Below are positions 11,664 through 23,190 of a DNA stretch of 64,000 nt, piece by piece. This DNA is from Reticulitermes speratus. Its lineage: Eukaryota; Arthropoda; Insecta; Blattodea; Rhinotermitidae. Positions within the stretch are counted from its first letter, which is position 1; every line of letters starts with the position of its first letter. The stretch covers positions 25,814,840 through 25,878,839 of the forward strand of contig JAJKFL010000010.1 in the NCBI GenBank assembly GCA_021186555.1, written 5' to 3'. The position numbers and the translations under genes are program-made. The notes beneath the pieces are model-generated. The model made no database searches. It saw only the letters and a list, made by a program, of their open reading frames with translations, and was not told where the DNA came from.

Positions 11664-13915
11664 TTGAGTTCGACTCCCTGGAACTCACGTTACTGTATCT
11701 ACTGCATCCTGTGCACAGTATGTGTCCTTGGAACTCACTTTACTGTATCTACCGCAGTCTGTGCACAGTATGTGTCCTTGGAACTCATTGTAATGTATCT
11801 ACCGCAGTCTATGCACAGTATGAGTCCCTGGAACTTACTTTACTGTATCTACCGCAGCCTGTCACAGTATGAGTCCCTGAAACTCACTTCACTCTATCTG
11901 CTACATCCTGTGCCCAATATGAGTTCCTGGAACTCACTTTACTGTATCTACCGCACTCTGTGCATAGTATGAGTCCCTGAAACTTACTTAACTGTATCTT
12001 CTACATCCTGTGCCAAGTTTGAGTCCCTGGAACTCACTTTAATATATCTACCGCAGTCTGTGCACAGTATGAGTTCCTGGAACTCACTTTACTGTATCGA
12101 TCTCAGTCTGTGCACATATGAGTCTCTGGAACTCAGTGTAATATATCTACCGCAGTCTGTGCACAGTATGAGTCCCTGGAACTCACTTTGCTGTATCTAC
12201 CGCAGTCTGTGCACATATGAGTCCCTGGAACTCACTTTGCTGTATCTACCGCAGTCTGTGCACATATGAGTCTCTGGAACTCAGTGTAATATATCTACCG
12301 CAGTCTGTGCACAGTAAGCGACCCTGGAACTCACTCTATTATGTCTACCGCGGTCTGTGCACAGTAAGCGTCCCTGGAACTCACTGTATTATATCTACCG
12401 CGGTCTGTGCACAGTAAGCGTCCCTGGAACTCACTGTATTATATCTACCGCAGTCTGTGCACAGTAAGCGTCCCTGGAACTCACTATATTATATCTACCG
12501 CGGTCTGTGCACAGTAAGCGTCCCTGGAACTCACTGTATTATATCTACCGCAGTCTGTGCACAGTAAGCGTCCCTGGAACTCACTTTACTGTATCTACCA
12601 CAGTCTGTGCACAGTAAGCGTCCCTGGAACTCACTGTATTATATCTACCGCGGTCTGTGCACAGTAAGCGTCCCTGGAACTCACTTTACTGTATCTACCG
12701 CAGTCTGTGCACAGTAAGCGTCCCTGGAACTCACTGTATTATATCTACCGCAGTCTGTGCACAGTAAGCGTCCCTGGAACTCACTGTATTTATCTACCGC
12801 GGTCTGTGCACAGTAAGCGTCCCCTGGAACTCACTTTACTGTATCTACCGCAGTGTGTGCACAGTAAGCGTCCCTGGAACTCACTGTATTATATCTACCG
12901 CAGTCTGTGCACAGTAAGCGTCCCTGGAACTCACTTTACTGTATCTACCGCAGTCTGTGCACAGTAAGCGTCCTGGAACTCACTTTACTGTATCTACCGC
13001 AGTCTGTGCACAGTAAGCGGTCCCTGGAACTCACTGTATTATATCTACCGCGGTCTGTGCACAGTAAGCGTCCCTGGAACTCACTGTATTATATCTACCG
13101 CAGTCTGTGCACAGTAAGCGTCCCTGGAACTCATATATTATATCTACCGCGGTTCTGTGCACAGTAAGCGTCCTGGAACTCACTGTATTAATCTACCGCA
13201 GTCTGTGCACAGTAAGCGTCCCTGGAACTCACTTTACTGTATCTACCACAGTCTGTGCACAGTAAGCGTCCCTGGAACTCACTGTATTATATCTACCGCG
13301 GTCTGTGCACAGTAAGCGTCCCTGGAACTCACTTTACTGTATCTACCGCAGTCTGTGCACAGTAAGCGTCCCTGGAACTCACTGTATTATATCTACCGCA
13401 GTCTGTGCACAGTAAGCGTCCCTGGAAAACTCACTGTATTATATCTACCGCGGTCTGTGCACAGTAAGCGTCCTGGAACTCACTTTACTGTATCTACCGC
13501 AGTCTGTGCACAGTAAGCGTCCCTGGAACTCACTGTATTATATTACCGCAGTCTGTGCACAGTAAGCGTCCCTGGAACTCACTTTACTGTATCTACCACA
13601 GTCTGTGCACAGTAAGCGTCCCTGGAACTCACTGTATTATATCTACCGGGTCTGTGCACAGTAAGCGTCCTGGAACTCACTTTACTGTATCTACCGCAGT
13701 CTGTGCACAGTAAGCGTCCCTGGAACTCACTGTATTATATCTACCGCAGTCTGTGCACAGTAAGCGTCCCTGGAACTCACTGTATTATATCTACCGCGGT
13801 CTGTGCACAGTAAGCGTCCCTGGAACTCACTGTATTATATCTACCGCAGTCTGTGCACAGTAAGCGTCCCTGGAACTCACTTTACTGTATCTACCGCAGT
13901 CTGTGCACAGTATGA
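11664..13915. repeat. 50-bp minisatellite array with two halves (about 45 units)
   Basis: Unit contains gcagtctgtgcacagtaagc, gtccctggaactcactgtat and tatatctacc. From 11664 to about 12310 units carry tatgagtccctgg and are more divergent. From about 12310 onwards they carry taagcgtccctgg and are very uniform, with two variants of the middle (gtattata, ttactgta). Short ORFs in it are repeat artefacts. Confidence 0.96.
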
Positions 13916-14255
13916 CTCCTTGTAAATCCCATCGACAGCGCAGTCAGTTCTAACGACAACCAACCTGAATTCTGTCTGACGTTTGAACTGAGCAATGTCA
14001 GGTTGTTGGCATGTGTGAGTTGTGTCTGTCATGCAGGCATTACGTGCGAAGGATTGAAAGCGTTTCAGAATTTTCAGTTATTTTGTATACATTTAAATGA
14101 AAATAATCATAGAAAAACAATGTGAAATTTTGGACTGCATTTAAGTAAAGTGTAACAGTGTCCAATATATTTGTGAATATTTTGCTTGAATTTTATTTTT
14201 TATAAGCTGGTGATCCAAATAATGTATGTTTATTCAGCCGAACTGCTTTTAGGCA
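13916..14255. other. Unique AT-rich intronic stretch
   Basis: About 340 bp directly downstream (gene sense) of IR exon 4. It is AT-rich with short T and A runs, as expected for intron. No exon or transposon recognised. Confidence 0.45.
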
Positions 14256-14273
14256 CTACTTGTAGGTACTTAC

Positions 14274-14576
14274 GTCAGAAATGACCGCCGCGTTGATCGT
14301 GACGCCTTGAAGATCCCTTCTTCTGGTGTAAAAGGACACGTTTGTCCAGCTAGGACCTCTTTCAGGATGCCATTCGCCCAATCTGAACTTCTGCAGGCGA
14401 TGGTTCCTCCTGATGTGGTACACTTCAGTGAATGTTACTGACCGCGTCTCGGTCGGCGCGGCCACTATGAAATGGCAGTCTAGCGGGATGAAGCTTCCTC
14501 TCAGATAAACTTCAATTTGATCTGAGTCTATAAACTGCAGCCACTTGGCCTTTGACATGTCGACAGCACCTTGTAT
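14274..14576 (-). CDS. Ionotropic receptor exon 4: end of N-terminal domain and entry to the ligand-binding domain
   Basis: A 303-nt, 101-codon exon, phase 0 at both ends. Acceptor: TTTACTGTGTTCCAG (ending 14577). Donor: TCTGAC then GTAAGT (14273-14268). It encodes IQGAVDMSKAKWLQFIDSDQ, then IEVYLRGSFIPLDCHFIVA, then TFTEVYHIRRNHRLQKFRLG, then EWHPERGPSWTNVSFYTRRR and DLQGVTINAAVISD. The series KW-L-x-F, IPLDCxF-VA, TEVY, (G)xW, YxRRxDLQGVTI is the standard passage from the N-terminal domain into S1 in insect divergent IRs. A minus-strand ORF of 117 codons (14256-14609) overruns both splice sites, and its ATG is intronic. The exon sits about 360 bp from the 50-bp array. Confidence 0.92.
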
Positions 14577-15049
14577 CTGGAACACAGTAAACGTGACTGA
14601 TATCAGCACATATCAGAATTATGGTCTGATGTGTATCTTAAATATATTATTTAGTGGTTATTGTTAAGATGATCTTCTTTCAAAATTCGATATTTGTATC
14701 TCCTACACAAATCTGTACTGAATGTAGCTCGTTGGGGACCAAACTAAGAGAAACAAAGTGACAGAGAACAGAACAACGCACTGAGATACACAGCGTTTGG
14801 TATCGTTAGGGGGAGAGAGAGAAATTTTGTTACTCTGATTTTAGAACGTCCTTCTGCTAAACGTAGGGAACAAGGTGAAGGTGGTGAGAAAATGGGAACT
14901 AGATTGTTGGCAATATGCAGCAAAGAGAACAAGTTGAGCGTTTGGCCTGAGTTTGTATTAGGAGAGCAGCATTGTGGGGAAATTTGGTAGTGTTGGGAGG
15001 ACTGCATGCAGTGCTTCGAGGGAATTCGTCTAAATCTTATACAAGTACT
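14577..15049. other. Unique/low-copy intronic stretch before the 114-bp array
   Basis: About 470 bp. A minus-strand ORF (14744-15073) runs through 14750-15040 and reads like a degraded low-complexity repeat (SLRLAEGRSKIRV, SPPSPCS) into the first array unit. No family recognised and no reason to call a gene. Confidence 0.35.
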
Positions 15050-18000
15050 CAGTCCGTACAGCGCAGTAAACACACTACGTCTCTGTTATACAAACCAGTC
15101 AGTTAATGTTGTACAGTGAAATAATCGCTGTTTGTTCTGAGATCCACACAAAACACATAAATACAGTCCGTACCGCGCAGTAAACACACTCCGTCTCAGT
15201 TATACAAACCAGTCATAAGTGACAGTGAATAACGCGTTTGTTCTGGATCCACACAAAACACATAATACAGTCCGTACGCGCAGTAAACACCTCCGTCTCA
15301 GTTATACAAACATCATTAATGTTGTACAGTGAATAATCGCTGTTGTTCTAGATCCACACAAAACACATAATACAGTCGTACCGCGCAGTAAACACCTCGT
15401 TCAGTTATACAAACCATCATTAATGTTTACAGTGAAAAATCGCTGTTGTCTGAGATCCACACAAACACATAAATACAGTCGTACCCAGTAAAAACCCGTC
15501 TCAGTTTACAACCATCAAAATTACATAAATAATCGCTGTTGTTCTGAGCCAACAAAACACATAAATACATCCGTACCCGCAGTAAACACATCCGTCAATA
15601 TACAAACCAGTCAGTTATGTTGTACAGTGAAATAATCCGTTTGTCTGAGATCCACACAAAACACATTAAATACAGTCCGTACCGCGCAGTAAACAATCCG
15701 TCTCAGTTTTACAAACCATCATTAATGTTGTACAGTGATAATCGCTGTTTGTTCTGAGATCCACACAAAACACATAAAACAGTCCGTACAGCGCAGTAAA
15801 CACACTCCGTCTCAATTATACAAACCATCAGTTAATGTGTACAGTGAAATAATCGCTGTTTGTTCTGAGACCACACAAAACACATAAATACAGTCCGTAC
15901 CGCGCATAAACACACTCCGTCTCAGTTATACAAACCATCAGTTAATGTTGTACATGAAATAATCGCTTTTGTTCTGAGATCCACACAAAACACATAAATA
16001 CAGTCCGTTACCGCGCAGTAAACACACTCCGTCTCAGTTATACAAACCGTCAGTTAATGTTGTACAGTGAATAATCGCGTTTGTTCTGAATCCACACAAA
16101 ACACATAAATACAGTCTACCCGCAGTAAACACACTCGTCTCAGTTATACAACCAGTCAGTTATGTGTACATGAAATAATCGTTTTGTTCTGAATCCACAC
16201 AACACATAAATACAGTCCGTACCGCGCAGTAACACACTCCGTCTCAGTTACAACCTCATTATGTTGTACATGAAATAATCGCTGTTTGTTCGAATCCACA
16301 CAAAAACATAAATACAGTCCTACCGCGCAGTAAACACACTCCGTCTCAGTTATACAAACTCAGTAAGTTGTACAGAAAACGCTGTTTGTCTGAATCCACA
16401 AAACACATAATACAGTCTCCGCGCAGTAACACCTCGCCAGTTACAAACATCGTTATGTTGTACATGAAAACCTTTTTTTGATCACACAAAACATAATACA
16501 TCGTCGCGCAAACACACTCCGTTCTTACACTCTTAATGTTGTACAGGAAATACGCTGTGTTTGAGTCACAAACACATAAACAGTCCTACGGCAGTAAACA
16601 CTCGTTCAATTACAACATCAGTTATGTGTACAGAATAATCGCTTGTCGAATCCCAAACATATACAGTCCGTACCGCGCGTAAACCACTCCGTCCATTATA
16701 CAAACGTCATAATGTGTACGTGAAATCGCTGTTTGTTCTGAGACACACAAAACACAAACATCACGCGCAGTAACACTCCGTTCATTATACAAACATCATT
16801 AATGTACAGATAATCGCTGTTTGTTCTGAGATCACAAAACATAAATACAGTCCGTACCGGGTAACACCTCGTCTCATTATACAACCATTATGTTGTACAT
16901 AAATAATCGCTGTTGTCTGGTCCACACAACACAAAATACATCTACCCCAGTAAACACCCGTTCTTATACAACCTCAGTATGTACAATATCGCTGTTTGTC
17001 TGGATCACACAACACTAATACAGTCTCCGCGCAGTAAACACACTCCGTCTATTACAACACAGTTAATGTGTACATGAAATAATCGCTTTGTTCTGGATCA
17101 CACAAACACAATACAGTCCGACCGCGCGTAACACACTCCGTCTCATTATACAAACCAGTCAGTTAATGTTGTACATGAAATATCGCTGTTTGTTCTGAGA
17201 TCCCACAAAACAATAAATACAGTCCGTACCGCGCGTAACACACTCCGTCTCATTATACAAACATCAGTTAATGTTGTACAGTGAAATAATCGCTGTTTGT
17301 TCTGAGATCCACACAAAACACATAAATACAGTCCGTACCGCGCAGTAAACACACTCCGTCTCAGTTATACAAACCAGTCAGTTAATGTTGTACAGTGAAA
17401 TAATCGCTGTTTGTTCTGAGATCCACACAAAACACATAAATACAGTCCGTACCGCGCAGTAAACACACTCCGTCTCAGTTATACAAACCAGTCAGTTAAT
17501 GTTGTACAGTGAAATAATCGCTGTTTGTTCTGAGACCACACAAAACACATAAATACAGTCCGTACCGCGCAGTAAACACACTCCGTCTCAGTTATACAAA
17601 CCAGTCAGTTAATGTTGTACAGTGAAATAATCGCTGTTTGTTCTGAGATCCACACAAAACACATAATACAGTCCGTACCGCGCAGTAAACACACTCCGTT
17701 CCATTATACAAACCAGTCAGTTAATGTTGTACAGTGAAATAATCGCTGTTTGTTCTGAGATCCACACAAAACACATAAATACAGTCCGTACCGCGCAGTA
17801 AACACACTCCGTCTCATTATACAAACCAGTCAGTTAATGTTGTACAGTGAAATAATCGCTGTTTGTTCTGAGATCCACACAAAACACATAAATATCAGTC
17901 CGTACCGCGCAGTAAACACACTCCGTCTCAGTTATACAAACCAGTCAGTTAATGTTGTACAGTGAAATAATCGCTGTTTGTTCTGAGATCCACACAAAAC

Positions 18001-20516
18001 ACATAAATACAGTCCGTACCGCGCAGTAAACACAACTCCGTCTCAGTTTTATACAAACCAGTCAGTTAATGTTGTACAGTGAAATAATCGCTGTTTGTTC
18101 TGAGATCCACACAAAACACATAAATACAGTCCTTACCGCGCAGTAAACACACTCCGTCTCAGTTATACAAACCAGTCAGTTAATGTTGTACAGTGAAATA
18201 ATCGCTGTTTGTTCTGAGATCCACACAAAACACATAAATACAGTCCGTACCGCGCAGTAAACACACTCCGTCTCAGTTATACAAACCAGTCAGTTAATGT
18301 TGTACAGTGAAATAATCGCTGTTTGTTCTGAGATCCACACAAAAACATAAATACAGTCCGTACCGCGCAGTAAACACACTCCGTCTCAGTTATACAAACC
18401 AGTCAGTTAATGTTGTACAGTGAAATAATCGCTGTTTGTTCTGAGATCCACACAAAACACATAAATACAGTCCGTACCGCGCAGTAAACACACTCCGTCT
18501 CAGTTATACAAACCAGTCAGTTAATGTTGTACAGTGAAATAATCGCTGTTTGTTCTGAGATCCACACAAAACAACATAAATACAGTCCGTACCGCGCAGT
18601 AAACACACTCCGTCTCAGTTATACAAACCAGTCAGTTAATGTTGTACAGTGAAATAATCGCTGTTTGTTCTGAGATCCACACAAAACACATAAATACAGT
18701 CCGTACCGCGCAGTAAACACACTCCGTCTCAATTATACAAACCAGTCAGTTAATGTTGTACAGTGAAATAATCGCTGTTTGTTCTGAGATCACACAAAAA
18801 CACATAAATACAGTCCGTACCGCGCAGTAAACACACTCCGTCTCAATTATACAAACCAGTCAGTTAATGTTGTACAGTGAAATAATCGCTGTTTGTTCTG
18901 AGATCCACACAAAACACATAAATACAGTCCGTACCGCGCAGTAAACACACTCCGTCTCAATTATACAAACCAGTCAGTTAATGTTGTACAGTGAAATAAT
19001 CGCTGTTTGTTCTGAGATCCACACAAAACACATAAATACAGTCCGTACCGCGCAGTAAACACACTCCGTCTCAGTTATACAAACCAGTCAGTTAATGTTG
19101 TACAATGAAATAATCGCTGTTTGTTCTGAGATCCACACAAAACACATAAATACAGTCCGTACCGCGCAGTAAACACATTCCGTCTCAGTTATACAAACCA
19201 GTCAGTTAATGTTGTACAGAGAAATAATCGCTGTTTGTTCTGAGATCCACACAAAACATAAATACAGTCCGTACCGCGCAGTAAACACACTCCGTCTCAG
19301 TTATACAAACCAGTCAGTTATGTTATACAATGAAATAATCGCTGTTTGTTCTGAGATCCACACAAAACACATAAATATAGACCGTACCGCGCAGTAAACA
19401 CACTCCGTCTCAGTTATACAAACCAGTCAGTTAATGCTGTACTGTGAAATAATCGCTGTTTGTTCTGAGATCCACACAAAACACATAAATACAGTCCGTA
19501 CCGCGCAGTAAACACACTCCGTCTCAGTTATACAAACCAGTCAGTTAATGTTGTACAATGAAATAATCGCTGTTTGTTCTGAGATCCACACAAAACACAT
19601 AAATACAGTCCGTACCGCTCAGTAAACACATTCCGTCTCAGTTATACAAACCAGTCAGTTAATGTTGTACAGTGAAATAATCGCTGTTTGTTCTGAGATC
19701 CACACAAAACACATAAATACAGTCCGTACCGCGCAGTAAACACACTCCGTCTCAATTATACAAACCAGTCAGTTAATGTTGTACAGTGAAATAATCGCTG
19801 TTTGTTCTGAGATCCACACAAAACACATAAATACAGTCCGTACCGCGCAGTAAACACACTCCGTCTCAGTTATACAAACCAGTCAGTTAATGTTGTACAA
19901 TGAAATAATCGCTGTTTGTTCTGAGATCCACACAAAACACATAAATACAGTCCGTACCGCGCAGTAAACACATTCCGTCTCAGTTATACAAACCAGTCAG
20001 TTAATGTTGTACAGAGAAATAATCGCTGTTTGTTCTGAGATCCACACAAAACACATAAATACAGTCCGTACCGCGCAGTAAACACACTCCGTCTCAGTTA
20101 TACAAACCAGTCAGTTAATGTTATACAATGAAATAATCGCTGTTTGTTCTGAGATCCACACAAAACACATAAATATAGACCGTACCGCGCAGTAAACACA
20201 CTCCGTCTCAGTTATACAAACCAGTCAGTTAATGCTGTACTGTGAAATAATCGCTGTTTGTTCTGAGATCCACACAAAACACATAAATACAGTCCGTACC
20301 GCGCAGTAAACACACTCCGTCTCAGTTATACAAACCAGTCAGTTAATGTTGTACAATGAAATAATCGCTGTTTGTTCTGAGATCCACACAAAACACATAA
20401 ATACAGTCCGTACCGCTCAGTAAACACATTCCGTCTCAGTTATACAAACCAGTCAGTTAATGTTGTACAGAGAAATAATCGCTGTTTGTTCTGAGATCCA
20501 CAAAAAACACATAAAT
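15050..20516 (+). repeat. 114-bp satellite array, locus 1 (about 48 units), middle part degraded
   Basis: Unit contains cagtccgtaccgcgcagtaa, acacactccgtctcagttat, acaaaccagtcagttaatgt, tgtacagtgaaataatcgct and gtttgttctgagatccacac. Spacing between units measures 114 bp in the clean part (17331, 17445). The segment 15200-17250 keeps the unit order but has very many 1-3 base deletions. From 17250 on it is clean. A seven-unit higher-order repeat is visible near the right end: an atatagaccgtacc variant at 19375 and 20173, 798 bp apart. The array ends in the shared single-copy tail at 20517. Confidence 0.97.
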
Positions 20517-20605
20517 ACACTGTGTGGGCAGAACGTAGAATTTGTGAACGTTAAACATGGTGGTACGTATAGTAAACACTGAGCTTTAGAGGGTTAATTA
20601 CATTA
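20517..20605 (+). mobile_element. Tail of the 114-bp element, locus 1, truncated
   Basis: Begins ctgtgtgggcagaacgtag and continues gaacgttaaacatggtggta, matching the sequence that follows the other arrays of this family (32563, 43921, 44471 and the inverted copy). It breaks off after the gagctttagaggg block. Confidence 0.85.
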
Positions 20606-21243
20606 TGTATGACATAAATCGTGTAGATGAAGACATGTAAATAAATGTTTCTTCACACTGCTTAGATCGACACGTCAGACAGTTCAGCGCCATGTTTGAT
20701 GGCAGTAAGTATCGTCATACCTTGCCACTTGCGCTGCCCCCGATATGTCTGCCTCACACACCGCCTGACGGTAGTATCCACCTCCAACCAACCCCCGTAT
20801 AACGTCTCACGAAGTTGTCTGACATAATTTATCGGCTCCACAAATTTCCTAAAAGCAAGAACACTAAACACAAACTTTTTTCCAGTCTGTTACGTAATTT
20901 TGATTAGCCCGCGGCGTTTTGCAGAGTAAAGATCGCGGAGTTCAGTTGTGGATTTTATGAAGAAAATATCGTTGTTCTTAGGAACTGAATTAATTTTCTT
21001 TCCTCTTGAGGCATTTGATTGATCTGTCTGAAACAACTGAATTTCTGTGCGTGTTGAACTTATTGCACAGTATGTCGTCTCAGTTCATGTTTGCCAAATA
21101 AGTGCCAGTCGGACATAAGTTATATAGTACTACTGTGTGTTAAGCTCGCCTATACTGTCACAGTGTTTCTAGATAAAACAGAGACATTCTAGTTTGCCCG
21201 GCAGGGCAGATGTTATCTGTGTCTGCTAAATGGGGGTATTTTA
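20606..21243. other. Unique intronic island around an IR-like exon relic
   Basis: Single-copy DNA. Apart from the IR-like stretch at 20674-20848 I see no feature in it. Confidence 0.4.
20674..20848 (-). pseudogene. Possible IR-like exon, perhaps a vestigial duplicate of exon 4's 3' half
   Basis: The minus strand is open across an acceptor-like GTTCTTGCTTTTAG (ending 20849) and encodes KFVEPINYVRQLRETLYGGW, then LEVDTTVRRCVRQTYRGQ, then RKWQGMTILTAIKHGAELSD. The pattern GW, about 22 residues, then QGMTI-x-TA parallels GEW, 21 residues, QGVTI-NAA in exon 4. The nucleotide endings are also alike (caaggtatgacgat here, caaggcgtcacgat in exon 4). At the place of exon 4's donor (TCTGAC then GTAAGT) this copy has TCTGAC then GTGTCG, a poor donor. 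An internal GGCAAG then GTATGA could serve instead. Its phases do not fit simple insertion between exons 3 and 4 with the preferred sites. The 69-codon ORF ATG is in the presumed intron. It could be a decayed duplicate, an alternative exon, or chance. Confidence 0.4.
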
Positions 21244-21493
21244 TGTGTGCGTAAATGAGGGGCACATAAAAATCTATGTAAATAAGGGGCACATAGAAAT
21301 CTATGTAAATAAGGGGCACATAGAAACCTATGTAAATTAGGGGCACTTAGAAATCTATGTAAATAAGGGGCACATAGAAATCTATGTAAATAAGGGGCAC
21401 ATAGAAATCTATGTAAATAAGGGGCACATAGAAACCTATGTAAATTAGGGGCACTTAGAAATCTATGTAAATAAGGGGCACATAGAAATCTAT
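21244..21493. repeat. 27-bp minisatellite (about 9 units)
   Basis: Unit ggggcacatagaaatctatg followed by taaataa. Two variant units (acctatgtaaatta, then gcacttag) recur together at about 21326 and 21431, so a block of several units was itself duplicated. Minus-strand ORFs here are artefacts of a 9-codon unit. Confidence 0.94.
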
Positions 21494-21615
21494 TTACGGT
21501 GTGTGTTTGTATGTGTGAAAGTTTGAGCGAGAGCATTATGTGACTAAAAGGAAACTGAATTTAATTTCTGGTTTTAAATGAATTCCATTTTGAATATCTT
21601 CCGAATCCAGAATCT
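21494..21615. other. Short unique spacer between two 27-bp arrays
   Basis: About 120 bp without recognised features. The last bases (gaactcagagagtctac) are the imperfect founder of the next array. Confidence 0.4.
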
Positions 21616-23038
21616 GGAACTCAGAGAGTCTACAGACCAAACGGAACTCAGACAGTCTACAGACCAAACGGAACTCAGACAGTCTACAGACCAAACGGAA
21701 CTCAGACAGTCTACAGACCAAACGGAACTCAGACAGTCTACAGACCAAACGGAACTCAGACAGTCTACAGACCAAACGGAACTCAGACAGTCTACAGACC
21801 AAACGGAACTCAGACAGTTTACAGACCAAATGGAACTCAGACAGTCTACAGACCAAACGGAACTCAGACAGTCTACAGACCAAACGGAACTCAGACAGTC
21901 TACAGACCAAACGGAACTCAGACAGTCTACAGACCAAACGGAACTCAGACAGTCTACAGACAAAATGGAACTCACACAGTCTACAGACCAAACGGAACTC
22001 AGACAGTTTACAGACCAAACGGAACTCAGACAGTCTACAGACCAAATGGAACTCAGAAAGTCTACAGACCAAACGGAACTCAGACAGTTTACAGACCAAA
22101 CGGAACTCAGACAGTCTACATACCAAATGGAACTCAGACAGTCTACAGACCAAACGGAACTCAGACAGTTTACAGACCAAACGGAACTCAGACAGTCTAC
22201 AGACCAAACGGAACTCAGACAGTCTACAGACCAAACGGAACTCAGACAGTCTACAGACCAAATGGAACTCAGACAGTCTACAGACCAAACGGAACTCAGA
22301 CAGTCTACAGACCAAACGGAACTCAGACAGTCTACAGACCAAACGGAACTCAGACAGTTTACAGACCAAACGGAACTCAGACAGTCTACAGACCAAACGG
22401 AACTCAGACAGTCTACAGACCAAACGGAACTCAGACAGTCTACAGACCAAACGGAACTCAGACAGTCTACAGACCAAACGGAACTCAGTCTACAGACCAA
22501 ACGGAACTCAGACAGTCTACAGACCAAACGGAACTCAGTCTACAGACCAAACGGAACTCAGTCTACAGACCAAACGGAACTCAGTCTACAGACCAAACGG
22601 AACTCAGTCTACAGACCAAACGGAACTCAGTCTACAGACCAAACGGAACTCAGACAGTCTACAGACCAAACGGAACTCAGTCTACAGACCAAACGGAACT
22701 CAGTCTACAGACCAAACGGAACTCAGTCTACAGACCAAACGGAACTCAGTCTACAGGCCAAACGGAACTCAGACAGTCTACAGACCAAACGGAACTCAGA
22801 CAGTCTACAGACCAAACGGAACTCAGACAGTCTACAGGCCAAACGGAATTCAGACAGTCTACAGGCCAAACGGAACTCAGACAGTCTACAGACCAAACGG
22901 AACTCAGACAGTCTACAGACCAAACGGAACTCAGACAGTCTACAGACCAAACGGAACTCAGACAGTCTACAGACCAAACGGAACTCAGACAGTCTACAGA
23001 CCAAACGGAACTCAGACAGTCTACAGACCAAACGGAAA
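21616..23038. repeat. 27/23-bp minisatellite array (about 54 units)
   Basis: Unit gtctacagaccaaacggaac followed by tcagaca (27 bp). In the middle, about 22488-22760, most units lack acag and measure 23 bp. The 27-bp unit is nine codons and stop-free in several frames on both strands, which produces overlapping ORFs of 313-489 codons. None is a gene. Confidence 0.97.
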
Positions 23039-23190
23039 CTAAGTTAATCCATAAAACAATTCAGTAAAACTCAACCACTTTTATCATAAAAAACAATTTT
23101 GTTTTTTACAAAAATGTGCTACGTGTTTCGGCCAATAAGTTTATTATCAGGCGAAGGTGACACAAAAATATACAAATAAGTGCGGAACTG
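23039..23190. other. Short spacer with a TTTCGG...TCAGG motif
   Basis: About 150 bp. AT-rich, with ctacgtgtttcggccaataa followed by gtttattatcaggcg. The same kind of block (GTTTCGG then TCAGG) occurs at 26772-26811 and 57890-57923 and may mark ends of related mobile elements. No gene. Confidence 0.4.

Larger units (their letters stand above)
9421..14273 (-). other. IR gene intron 4 (about 4.9 kb)
   Basis: Bounded by donor GTAAGT (14273-14268) and acceptor GATCAG (9426-9421), phase 0. It is occupied almost wholly by the 65/68-bp and 50-bp arrays. Confidence 0.8.

Noticed and set aside
20674-20848. Constitutive exon between IR exons 3 and 4
   Set aside because: With the preferred exon 3 donor (phase 0) its frame has an early stop. 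Including it needs a weaker donor (GTGAC then GTATCA) and a weak GTGTCG donor. Exons 3 and 4 join in phase without it.
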